Shown one piece after another: positions 18,928-27,249 of a DNA stretch of 38,747 nt. Source of the DNA: Leptospiraceae bacterium (GTDB taxonomy: Bacteria; Spirochaetota; Leptospiria; Leptospirales; Leptospiraceae); contig CANGZW010000022.1 of assembly GCA_947458405.1 (NCBI GenBank), positions 1-38,747 of the forward strand, written 5' to 3'. The notes under the pieces are model-generated. The model searched no databases and had not been told where the DNA came from. It saw nothing but the letters and a program-made list of their open reading frames with translations. Numbering within the stretch: position 1 is the first letter of the stretch; each line of letters starts with the position of its first letter. The position numbers and the translations under genes were made by a program.

Positions 18928-20490
18928 ATGGATCCAATAAATTTATATATGAAACAAATACTAAATTCAGTCATACTAAACTTCTTATCAATCTTTAATA
19001 TTATAAAAAAAATTAGTTTAATTTATTTTTACATTCTCATTTTTCCTTTTTATATATTTTCATCACCTGTGGTTGAAAAAGTTGATACTTCCGATTTTCC
19101 TAAAATTCAAATTCATGTAAGGGAGGAGCTCAATAAGCCGATCCAAAATGAAATTATTACTATAAGAGAAAATAGCGAAAGTATCACAGAAGATATAGTA
19201 AAAGTAGATTTGTTAAAAAAATCCTCCACCCGACCAATTCGATTGGTATTAGCTATTCAGGCTTCCTCGGCCGATGACAATTCAATATCTAGGGTTATTT
19301 CAGAAAATATTATCAAAAGTCTATCTGATGATGATAAAATTTCTTTATTTGTATATTCAAATGATGAAATGATTTTTTTAAATGATATGGATAGAATTGC
19401 AATATATGATAAATTAGCATCCCTTCCTATAGGAAAATCAAATAAGGTTTTTCAAAATTTAACTAGACTATTAAATAAGCTACCTCAGGTTAAGTCTCCT
19501 ACTTTCTTATTTCTAATATCCCCTTCTAAGGCTACAGATTCTTTAGATCCAAATAATAAATTATTTAATTTATCTGAAGAAAAACATATAAGAGTTCATT
19601 CTGTAACACAGGATGAAACTATTGGATCAATTTTTAATGAAAGAACCAATGGGAATAAGTATTCTTTTAATGATAAGCTACTCATTAATAATATTATTTC
19701 TAACTTAAATTACCTAAAAAAAAGACCTACAACTTTAGAATACACTACTCCATTTGAACTCTATGCTAAGGATTTAAATTCTCATAAAGTAAATATTAAA
19801 TTAAAAATAGGTGATTTAGTCTATAACCTTAATTATAATGTAGGTTTAATAGATATAATTGAATCTAAATTAGAAGATGTTGAGTTTGTATTTTCAATAT
19901 TAATATCTTTTTTGATATTATGCTTTTTTATATATTATTCTAAAATTAAAAATAATGAAAAAAAATTAGAAGCAGTTATAAAGAACAAAAGAGAAAGTAA
20001 ATACAAAGCAGATCTTTATTATCACGAAAATAATGCATTTCATGAAGGAAATAAAGTAGCAGTTCTATCTACTTCTTCTTTTTCACAAGATGATGATGAT
20101 GATTTTTTACTACAAAATGAAGAAAATTTTAGATCTTCCATAGATTTGATTCAACCGGCCTCATCCCCTAAAGGTTTACCTAGAGGAGAAAGGTATGACA
20201 CTGCATTTTTAATTCAAAAAGAAGGACCAAATCCTGGAAGACAATTCAATATTACAATGGATGAAATTGAAATTGGAAATTCGACTTCTAATGATTTAAT
20301 TTTAAAAGATATTACAATTAGCAATAAACAAGCAAAAATAAAAAAAATTAATGGAACTTATTATATTTATGATTCAGTATCACAAAGAGGAACATTTGTG
20401 AATGGCAAAAAAATTCTTAAACCTAAAGCATTAAGAGATTTTGATGAAATAAGATTAGGAAGAACTCTTCTTTTATTTAGAGGAAAGTGA
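18928..20490 (+). CDS. VWA-like, single transmembrane, cytoplasmic FHA domain protein
   Basis: A 520-residue protein: N-terminal signal/anchor helix (about 25-46), extracytoplasmic VWA-like domain (about 103-265), second membrane helix (about 320-337), charged linker with a run of Asp (388-392), and a C-terminal FHA domain (about 425-520). The VWA metal site is degenerate: the expected DxSxS reads Gln111-Ala-Ser113-Ser-Ala115. The FHA fold pattern is present (NDLIL, GTFVNGK), but the phosphothreonine-contact positions are changed, with GR reading Gly450-Asn451 and SRxH reading Ser465-Asn-Lys-Gln468. An internal ATG at 18949 is an alternative start. The gene is followed after 1 base by the SET gene. 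Confidence 0.8.
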   Translation: MDPINLYMKQILNSVILNFLSIFNIIKKISLIYFYILIFPFYIFSSPVVEKVDTSDFPKIQIHVREELNKPIQNEIITIRENSESITEDIVKVDLLKKSSTRPIRLVLAIQASSADDNSISRVISENIIKSLSDDDKISLFVYSNDEMIFLNDMDRIAIYDKLASLPIGKSNKVFQNLTRLLNKLPQVKSPTFLFLISPSKATDSLDPNNKLFNLSEEKHIRVHSVTQDETIGSIFNERTNGNKYSFNDKLLINNIISNLNYLKKRPTTLEYTTPFELYAKDLNSHKVNIKLKIGDLVYNLNYNVGLIDIIESKLEDVEFVFSILISFLILCFFIYYSKIKNNEKKLEAVIKNKRESKYKADLYYHENNAFHEGNKVAVLSTSSFSQDDDDDFLLQNEENFRSSIDLIQPASSPKGLPRGERYDTAFLIQKEGPNPGRQFNITMDEIEIGNSTSNDLILKDITISNKQAKIKKINGTYYIYDSVSQRGTFVNGKKILKPKALRDFDEIRLGRTLLLFRGK

Positions 20491-20491
20491 T

Positions 20492-21025
20492 ATGGATTAC
20501 AATAGGGAGCTTCTCAATACTATTAAATCAGAAAGTTATGTTAGTAAAAAAGTAATAAGAAAAGATTCACCAGGAAAAGGTGCGGGACTCTTTGCAGTTG
20601 AAAACATAACTAAAAATGAGATAGTAAGTATTTCAGGTGGGTTAATAATAGAAGCAAGAGAATGGTCAACTTTTCGAGAAAAATATGGTGATTATGCTTA
20701 TTTTATTGAAAGTAATTTTTTAATAGCTCCCTTAAATCCTAAAGACCCCAGTGATGACTGGAGAATGAATCACTGTTGCCATCCTAATTGTGGTATTAAA
20801 GGTCAGATAGTGTTTGTAGCCCTCAAGGATATACAGGTCGGGGAAGAGCTTACATTCGACTATGCCATGACCGAGTCAGATCCTGATTACTCTGTTCAAT
20901 TGAATTGTGAGAAATCAGAATGTAGAAAAAAATTTACAGGGAATGATTGGAAATCAAAAGAAATCCAATCTAAATATTCCGGATATTTTTCTCTCTATAT
21001 TCAGGAGAAAATAAATAACTCCTAA
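20492..21025 (+). CDS. SET-domain protein (putative protein lysine methyltransferase)
   Basis: A 177-residue bacterial SET protein. Visible: GKGAGLFAVENITKNEIVSISGG (N-terminal SET motif, about 28-50), RMNHCCHPNCGI (91-102, equivalent to NHSCxPN, which forms the cofactor-binding knot) and GEELTFDYA (117-125, with the catalytic Tyr124). A cysteine-bearing tail NCEKSECRKKF resembles a post-SET zinc segment, although it has fewer cysteines than usual. The family transfers methyl groups from S-adenosylmethionine to protein lysines; the target is unknown. AGAGGAAAG precedes the ATG and the gene starts 1 base after the VWA-FHA stop, so it is probably coupled. Its 3' end overlaps the inferred pgsA start by 11 bases. 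Confidence 0.88.
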   Translation: MDYNRELLNTIKSESYVSKKVIRKDSPGKGAGLFAVENITKNEIVSISGGLIIEAREWSTFREKYGDYAYFIESNFLIAPLNPKDPSDDWRMNHCCHPNCGIKGQIVFVALKDIQVGEELTFDYAMTESDPDYSVQLNCEKSECRKKFTGNDWKSKEIQSKYSGYFSLYIQEKINNS

Positions 21026-21610
21026 AATAGCTCAAAAGCTAAAAGAAGAAAAAATCCTAACCATACCTAATTTTATTTCTACAATTCGTGTATTCATCCT
21101 ACCTTTTTTCTCCTTTTATGGTAGGGAGTTTTCTTTTGATATAAAAAATTATTATTTATTAACATATACGTTATTAATATATAGTATTTGTGTTTTGAGT
21201 GATTTTATAGATGGATATATAGCCAGAAGATTTAATTCGGAATCTATTTATGGAAAATACTTAGATCCGGTATGTGATAAAATTTTTACAATTGTTGGAA
21301 TTTTATTAATATCTTATTATTATAATTATCCAATTCAGATATTATATTTAATTGTAGTACGTGAATTTTTAGGAGTTATTATTGGGACATTCTTATTTTT
21401 TAAGAGAGGGTTTCAGGGAGAACCGAATATTTTTGGAAAACTAGGAGTTGTTTTAGTAAATATTAATATAGCTTTTTATATTTTGGCAAAAGCAATAAAC
21501 CTTAATCAAGATAGTTACTTATTTTTATTTCCAGCAGAGCTTTTGGTAATAGTATATTTGGTGGGGATGTTAACTTATTTGAATAGCTACTATAATGATT
21601 TTAGAGAATT

Positions 21611-21629
<19 letters not shown>
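21015..21629 (+). CDS. pgsA: CDP-diacylglycerol-glycerol-3-phosphate 3-phosphatidyltransferase, non-standard start
   Basis: A CDP-alcohol phosphatidyltransferase making phosphatidylglycerol phosphate at the inner membrane. The catalytic signature DG-x2-AR-x8-G-x3-D-x3-D is complete in DGYIARRF, GKYLD and VCDK. The first standard start in frame is TTG at 21195, but the conserved N-terminus (LTIPNFISTIRVFILPFF) lies upstream in the same open frame, which runs back to a TAA at 21012. No ATG, GTG or TTG exists in that 180-base stretch. The best-placed candidate is ATA at 21015, 7 bases after AGGAG; an assembly error is possible. The last six codons and stop lie inside the opposite-strand tRNA-Leu. 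204 residues as drawn; product call firm, start uncertain. Confidence 0.8.
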
Positions 21630-21692
<63 letters not shown>

Positions 21693-21739
21693 GTACTTCC
21701 ATTTTTTTTTTGAATCTTCTATTAGCAAGAATCTTTCTA

Positions 21740-22903
21740 TTAAAAATTCCACTTTATTCCCAAATCATACTGAGAATTTAGGGGCAATCCCGGTCCAAAT
21801 GATTGTATTTTGTAATCCGTAATAATTTTAAATCCAGTGGCATCCTGTTTTGGGGTTGAATTCAAAAAAATTGCATCTAAAAGGTTTACCAAATAGATTA
21901 TTTCAATTCCGATTGCAACTTGAGATGCTTTACTAGCCCTGTAAACTGAATCAGAATAATTTGATTCATTCTGTAAATAATTATATAGAATTAAACTTCC
22001 AGCTCCAGTACCTTGGTATGTTCCGAGTAACAATCCTAAATTAGAAGAATTTTCAAAATTTGATTTTGCTTGGTTGTAATCTTTATATAATGTATTAAAA
22101 TAAACTAAGCCAGAAAAAAAAGTTGTAAAATATATTATGGATTTTACCTTCTCCTCTTTGTAATACTGCCCCCATCCTGGGATAAGAGCTGATCTCCATC
22201 CTGCATTGAATCTCATTGAACTTGAAATTAAATTATTTTTTTCAAGATTGACTATATCAGATGAGGGGGCTAATTCTTGAATTGCCCTTTGATTAGAACT
22301 AATAATTTCATCCTTTTTTTCTATAATAGATAAAAATTCGGTTATATGTATTTTTTTATTTCTGGGATTTACTAAAACCAAATCATACTTCCCAAGGGAA
22401 TTTTGATTAATTGAAATATTTAAAAGAATTTCTTTTTCGTTATTAACTACAAATGATTTAATTATATTATGATCATGTTTAGATTTAAGGAATATTTTTA
22501 TATCCGAAGAAAAATTATTTCCTTTAATAGTAATCGACTGGTTTTCAGGATTTGGAATAAGATTTATGTTTTCACTTTTTACCTCTGGAAGATATACCTT
22601 ACTGACAACAATTTTTTCCCATTCGGAAAATCCAGAAATTTTTCCAAATTTATTATATACACCTAATCTCTCCTCATAAACTCCTTCAGGGAGTTTAATT
22701 TTATATTTATTTTCATTTATCTTTTCATCAATGATTACTTTTTTGTTAGAGTTTCTAATTTGAACTTGATAACCTTTTGAAAATTTGACTTCTTCCCATT
22801 CTAAAATATTTTCTAAATTATTGGATTCATCATCAGCAATTATTGCCAATGTAAAAAATAAAAACAAAATTACTGTAAATTTTAATATTATATTATTCAA
22901 CAT
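21740..22903 (-). CDS. Exported membrane protein: Fn3-like module plus DUF5683-type domain
   Basis: A 387-residue protein with a signal peptide (about 1-23), an Fn3-like module at about 30-95 (ILEWEEVKFSKGYQVQI, LPEGVYEERLGVYNKFG), a second beta domain at about 105-195, and a C-terminal membrane region from about 235. The SALIPGWGQYYKEEK motif with following helices is typical of DUF5683. Function of the family is not established. The first module closely resembles the repeats of the upstream FecR/Fn3 protein, whose 3' end it overlaps by 11 bases. It is probably the last protein gene of the long minus-strand run, followed by tRNA-Leu. Confidence 0.75.
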   Translation of the reverse strand: MLNNIILKFTVILFLFFTLAIIADDESNNLENILEWEEVKFSKGYQVQIRNSNKKVIIDEKINENKYKIKLPEGVYEERLGVYNKFGKISGFSEWEKIVVSKVYLPEVKSENINLIPNPENQSITIKGNNFSSDIKIFLKSKHDHNIIKSFVVNNEKEILLNISINQNSLGKYDLVLVNPRNKKIHITEFLSIIEKKDEIISSNQRAIQELAPSSDIVNLEKNNLISSSMRFNAGWRSALIPGWGQYYKEEKVKSIIYFTTFFSGLVYFNTLYKDYNQAKSNFENSSNLGLLLGTYQGTGAGSLILYNYLQNESNYSDSVYRASKASQVAIGIEIIYLVNLLDAIFLNSTPKQDATGFKIITDYKIQSFGPGLPLNSQYDLGIKWNF

Positions 22904-25052
22904 AAAACTTCTTCTGCGATTTAGCTAATGGTATTACAGGCTTATCAGATAATGTAATTTTAAAATTACCATTTAATTTATTTGAAAATGATTCAATTTC
23001 TCCTTTTTTATAAATAGATTGAATATTCCATGAAAATGATCCTTCTTCTAATTTACTAATATCTTTAAAAATATAATAATTATTATTAGTTTTTGTGGAT
23101 TTTACAATAGATCTTCCATAAGAGTCATTAATTTCGATTATATATAAATATGCTTTGGGATCTTTTTCCCATTTTAGAGTTAACTCTTCAGTCTTGGACA
23201 TATCAACTTTTTCATTTTCTTTAGGAGAGATAATTACAGGATCTTTTATATTGTCTAAAGAATAAGAGTAAACGTCACTTTTGCTTAGATCGATATTATC
23301 TTCGCTTATCAATCTAACTCTCCAAAAATAATCCCCTTCTTCTTTAAATTTATAGGAAGCCTGATAAGAATTTAGCTTTGTAGAAAATATTATATTTTGA
23401 AAATTTTCATCTTTTGAAATCTCAAAAATAAAATTTGGTATGGCCTCAATTTTTTTCCATTGGAATACAGTATTTTCATCTATAAATTTATTTAGAGACT
23501 TATTGTTTGGAGATATTATTTCAATTTTATCAATTTCTTTAAGTTCAAAACTAGATATTTCTGAAAATTCAGAGTTTTTACCATCTTTTGAGTGAGCACT
23601 AACTCTCCAAAAGTATATTCCCGGTGGAGCTTTAACCTGAGGTTTAGTTTGATTTCCAGAAAGTTTATTATCATAAATTATTTTATCAAATTGTTTTGAG
23701 GAACTAATTTGAATGTTATACTCTTTTATTTCTGGATTATCTTTCCATTGGAAAAGAGAAAATCCTTTTTCAAAATATAATTTAAATATCTTTTGTCCAT
23801 TAGAAGGAGAAGCCAGGATAGGTGATTCAGGTATGGCTGTAGATTCTAAATTAATAGAAATCGGAGCCGAAGTTTCAGAGGAAATCTCGGCACCGATTGG
23901 AAATGCTGTCACTCTGGCAAAGTATTTGCCTTCAGGTAAATTATCAATTGTAATGTGATTTGAAGATGTTAGGGATTTTTTAATATTATCTGAAAAATTA
24001 CTATCTGTGGATAATTCAAAAGAGTATTCTTTATACAACTCGTTTTTTTTCCATGTAAATTCAATCAATGGGGCAAATGCAGAAAATTTATATGTTTTAC
24101 CATCTTCGGGTGATACAATCGATGGAGGTGATACAGAAAAAATTTGAAATTTTCTTAGATTACTAATTTCTCTACTTTTTTTATCTTTCTTAACTGCAGT
24201 CAGTCTCCAATAATATGAACCGCTGTCTAGATTCACTTGAAGGGTATTATTTCTTTCGGGATATTTTCCAACCAGGCTTGAAAATTTTGAATCCTTTGAT
24301 ATCTCTAAATAAACATTTTCTGAGCCATCTGTTGTACTCCACTCAAAGTTTACGGGTGTTTTGGTTGTTTTTGAGTAAAATTTTTGATAATCTAATGGTA
24401 GTGATGGAAATAATGTAACCTCTGAAACTTCAATACCATCGTGACTCATATTGGCAACTTCGTTTTCTTTGAGTTCAGTTTCTTTTCCATTTGATATAAT
24501 TTTTGCTTTTCCAGAAGTTACCTGTAATTTTAAATCTTCTTTCCCTGATTTCTCTAAATTTATAGAGGAGTTTCCAATTTCTAAGACTTTATCTCCAGCA
24601 GTTATTTTAAGGTCTTTTAGCATACCTCCCCCATCTCCACCTTTGGTAGTACCCCCTCCCCCTCCGCCACTATTATCTTCTGATCCAACAAGTGATAAAG
24701 ACCCATATGCAAAATCAATAATTGCAGAATCTGAAAAATCTAAATAGATCATACTGTTTTCATTGATATTAATTTTAGATTTATCAACTAATGTCAATAG
24801 AGCATCTGAATAATCTCCAGTTCTAATTGTATCACGATTTCTAATTTCAACTCCTGATTCAACCTCATCCCAGATAACCTCTGAATCAAATTTTCTTTGA
24901 ATTAATTTATTTTTAAAAGTCAACATTCCAATAATTGGATTTTCACCTTCTTTTGAAAAACGAGTCATATTTTTAAATAATCTAAAAGAAAAAAATATTA
25001 TAATTAATACTAGAAAAATGATATATAAGTATGATTTATCTTTTGATTGCAT
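22893..25052 (-). CDS. FecR-domain protein with five Fn3-like repeats, membrane-anchored
   Basis: A 719-residue protein with one N-terminal membrane helix (about 8-24). A FecR-type beta domain follows at about 40-205 (RNRDTIRTGDYSDALLTL, then INENSMIYLDF), interrupted by a Gly-rich loop at about 129-143. Then come five repeats of about 85-100 residues, each with a W near its start, a central E/Q-[IL]-[SN]-x-D/S strand and a closing G-x-Y/F-x-[WA]-R/N (for example GSYYWRL, GKYFARV, GIYFWRV, GDYFWRV). The FecR fold here is a periplasmic structural or ligand-binding unit; no sigma factor is adjacent. It starts 5 bases after the adenylate cyclase with no clear ribosome binding site, so it is probably coupled. 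Confidence 0.82.
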   Translation of the reverse strand: MQSKDKSYLYIIFLVLIIIFFSFRLFKNMTRFSKEGENPIIGMLTFKNKLIQRKFDSEVIWDEVESGVEIRNRDTIRTGDYSDALLTLVDKSKININENSMIYLDFSDSAIIDFAYGSLSLVGSEDNSGGGGGGTTKGGDGGGMLKDLKITAGDKVLEIGNSSINLEKSGKEDLKLQVTSGKAKIISNGKETELKENEVANMSHDGIEVSEVTLFPSLPLDYQKFYSKTTKTPVNFEWSTTDGSENVYLEISKDSKFSSLVGKYPERNNTLQVNLDSGSYYWRLTAVKKDKKSREISNLRKFQIFSVSPPSIVSPEDGKTYKFSAFAPLIEFTWKKNELYKEYSFELSTDSNFSDNIKKSLTSSNHITIDNLPEGKYFARVTAFPIGAEISSETSAPISINLESTAIPESPILASPSNGQKIFKLYFEKGFSLFQWKDNPEIKEYNIQISSSKQFDKIIYDNKLSGNQTKPQVKAPPGIYFWRVSAHSKDGKNSEFSEISSFELKEIDKIEIISPNNKSLNKFIDENTVFQWKKIEAIPNFIFEISKDENFQNIIFSTKLNSYQASYKFKEEGDYFWRVRLISEDNIDLSKSDVYSYSLDNIKDPVIISPKENEKVDMSKTEELTLKWEKDPKAYLYIIEINDSYGRSIVKSTKTNNNYYIFKDISKLEEGSFSWNIQSIYKKGEIESFSNKLNGNFKITLSDKPVIPLAKSQKKFYVE

Positions 25053-25057
25053 ATATA

Positions 25058-27205
25058 TTATTTATGTGTTCGGGTATAAACCCCATCCCAATCAACTGCA
25101 GGAGGAATTTTTATATATTCTTCACAACGTTCTATGAGCATTTTAGCTGACTTATCTTTATATCCCCGGGCTTTAATCGAATCATTTAAGAGAGAAATTG
25201 CTTTTGCAAAATCTCGTTTTAAATAAAACTTAAATGCTTCTTCATACATAGGTGTGGATTCAGAAAGATTTTTGGGTATATTTGAGGAGGTACTTATTAA
25301 TTCAAATAACTTTACCGGTTCATTTTTACCTTTTACCCTAACTAAATCTAATTCTCTGATAAAAAAATTATTACCAATGTTATCTTTAATCATTTCTGAA
25401 ATTAATATATTTACACCATAATCTTTTCCAGCCGCTTCAAGTCTTGCCGCTAAATTAACTGTATCACCCATCATGGTAAAAGATCCCATATTATCGGTAC
25501 CCATAAATCCTACTTTTGCCGGACCTGTATTGAGACCGATTCTTACATCCATTTCCTGTGCTTCTTTAGAGTATAAATTATTTGATTTCCAATAATGTCT
25601 TAAATCCTTAAGCTTTGCAATCATCTCAATTGATGCATGACATGCCTTAATACTGTGATTATCCACATCTACTGGTGCACCAAATATTCCTACAATAGCA
25701 TCCCCAATATATTTATCTAATACACCATTTCTTTTTTGTAATATTATAGTCATTGCGGATAAATATTCATTTAATAAAGATGCTAATTCTACTGAGGTTA
25801 ATTGTTCCGAAATTGTTGAAAAAGACGCAACATCTGAAAAGAATGCTGTGATTGTTTTTTCACTTCCACGTTTAAGAGCAACCAGGTCAATCATCGCTTC
25901 CTGTACAACCACCGGATCAATCATACTTCCTAAAATACTTTTTACTTTTTCTCTTTCTTCCAGACCTTTTGCCATTGTGATAAAATAATCTGTTAAAACT
26001 CCCACTTCATCATTAGTACTTCTTGTAATACTTAATTTGAAAATACCTTTTGAGATATTTACAGTTTCAGAGAGTAAGCTTAAAATTGGTGTTGATATTG
26101 ATTTAGCAAAAATAACTATAACGACTAATGAGATACACAAGGAGATTACCATAATATAAATATTTCTCTCTTGAATCTCATAAACTGCTTCGAAGGCTTT
26201 GTCTTCGGGAATAGTTGAAATAATTCCAATATTTGTAAATCTATACTTTAGTTTTTGAAATGATCCTAAATATCTCTTTCCACTTTCTCCTTCAAATGAT
26301 TGTTGACCATTTGTTGTGGGACTTGCGAGCATAGCTCTAACTATTGGTGAATCTACAAGATTTTTACCTGACAATACTAGCTTTGAATCATGATGAGCTA
26401 TAACCGTACCATCTCCACTAACCATAAATGTTTCTGTAATACCAGACTTTTTAAATGCATCCAATATTGTTTCTAATTTGACCATTATTACTAATATGAA
26501 ATCGTTAGTAGTGTCATCATCCTCTAACGGTGGAATTGAGATACAAAGTATTGGCTCTTGAAAACCCTGACTGGTATTCAAGAGTATAGATGAGCCTGCA
26601 AATGATTTAAGAAACTCAGATTGGTTTTTATTTATTATATCATAAATCTCATTTTCATCCACTGAGATTTTTTTCAAGTAATCAGAGTTAAATAATGTTT
26701 CTACGGGAATTAGCTTTGAATCTTTTTGTTGATAGACTCCTAAATAAATAAAGCTATGATCATTCTTAAAAAATTGTTCCAAAAAGAATTCTTTCTGTTG
26801 TTTATATTTGAAATCTTGTTTAAGTGTAAGGGCTAATTGCTTTCCCTTATCGACTACCGAATTTAAATCTGCTCTAACTTTTAACTCAACTACCCTAACT
26901 AATTCAAGGTTTGTTTCCATAATTCTAACTTTGTTATCTGATTTAAAAAAATAAGTTGCTAGTGCAATTATAGACGAGGTTGTGATTGCTAAAACGCTTG
27001 AGATAACTAGCATCATTTTAAATTGAATTGAATAAATTGGCTTTTCTTTTGATGATTTATCTTCTTTATTATCTGTAATTACATCTTCCGTTTCATTATT
27101 AATAAGTTCTCTATTTTGAATTGGTTCTGATTCTGATTCAGGTATAGGAATGGCATATAATGTTTGATTTTCATCTTTATTAGAATCATTATTAATATTT
27201 CCCAT
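25058..27205 (-). CDS. Sensor class III adenylate cyclase (dCache-HAMP-cyclase)
   Basis: A 715-residue membrane cyclase: charged cytoplasmic N-terminus with a Glu/Asn-rich tail (1-57), membrane helix (about 63-88), extracytoplasmic dCache-like sensor (about 95-340; GITETFMVSGDGTVIAHHD near 255-273), second helix (about 348-368), HAMP (about 369-420), then the catalytic domain (about 450-640). Catalytic residues are all visible: metal-binding Asp458 (FFSDVASFS) and Asp502 (GDAIVGIFGAP), adenine-selecting Lys498 and Asp581, transition-state Asn584 and Arg588. It should therefore make cAMP. A helical tail of TPR-like character follows. It precedes the FecR/Fn3 gene by 5 bases and follows the Sua5 gene by 44. 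Confidence 0.93.
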   Translation of the reverse strand: MGNINNDSNKDENQTLYAIPIPESESEPIQNRELINNETEDVITDNKEDKSSKEKPIYSIQFKMMLVISSVLAITTSSIIALATYFFKSDNKVRIMETNLELVRVVELKVRADLNSVVDKGKQLALTLKQDFKYKQQKEFFLEQFFKNDHSFIYLGVYQQKDSKLIPVETLFNSDYLKKISVDENEIYDIINKNQSEFLKSFAGSSILLNTSQGFQEPILCISIPPLEDDDTTNDFILVIMVKLETILDAFKKSGITETFMVSGDGTVIAHHDSKLVLSGKNLVDSPIVRAMLASPTTNGQQSFEGESGKRYLGSFQKLKYRFTNIGIISTIPEDKAFEAVYEIQERNIYIMVISLCISLVVIVIFAKSISTPILSLLSETVNISKGIFKLSITRSTNDEVGVLTDYFITMAKGLEEREKVKSILGSMIDPVVVQEAMIDLVALKRGSEKTITAFFSDVASFSTISEQLTSVELASLLNEYLSAMTIILQKRNGVLDKYIGDAIVGIFGAPVDVDNHSIKACHASIEMIAKLKDLRHYWKSNNLYSKEAQEMDVRIGLNTGPAKVGFMGTDNMGSFTMMGDTVNLAARLEAAGKDYGVNILISEMIKDNIGNNFFIRELDLVRVKGKNEPVKLFELISTSSNIPKNLSESTPMYEEAFKFYLKRDFAKAISLLNDSIKARGYKDKSAKMLIERCEEYIKIPPAVDWDGVYTRTHK

Positions 27206-27249
27206 TTAATCTTTCCCGAGTTTTCATTATTTTTATTTTCAATTCTTTC

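Noticed and set aside
19000-20490. The VWA-FHA protein as a defence (ternary or phage-exclusion) component
   Set aside because: No kinase, phosphatase or nuclease partner is adjacent and the neighbours are envelope genes.
24451-24747. 98-residue plus-strand ORF with a Pro-rich run
   Set aside because: The Pro run is the antisense of the Gly-rich loop codons of the FecR/Fn3 gene; no ribosome binding site.
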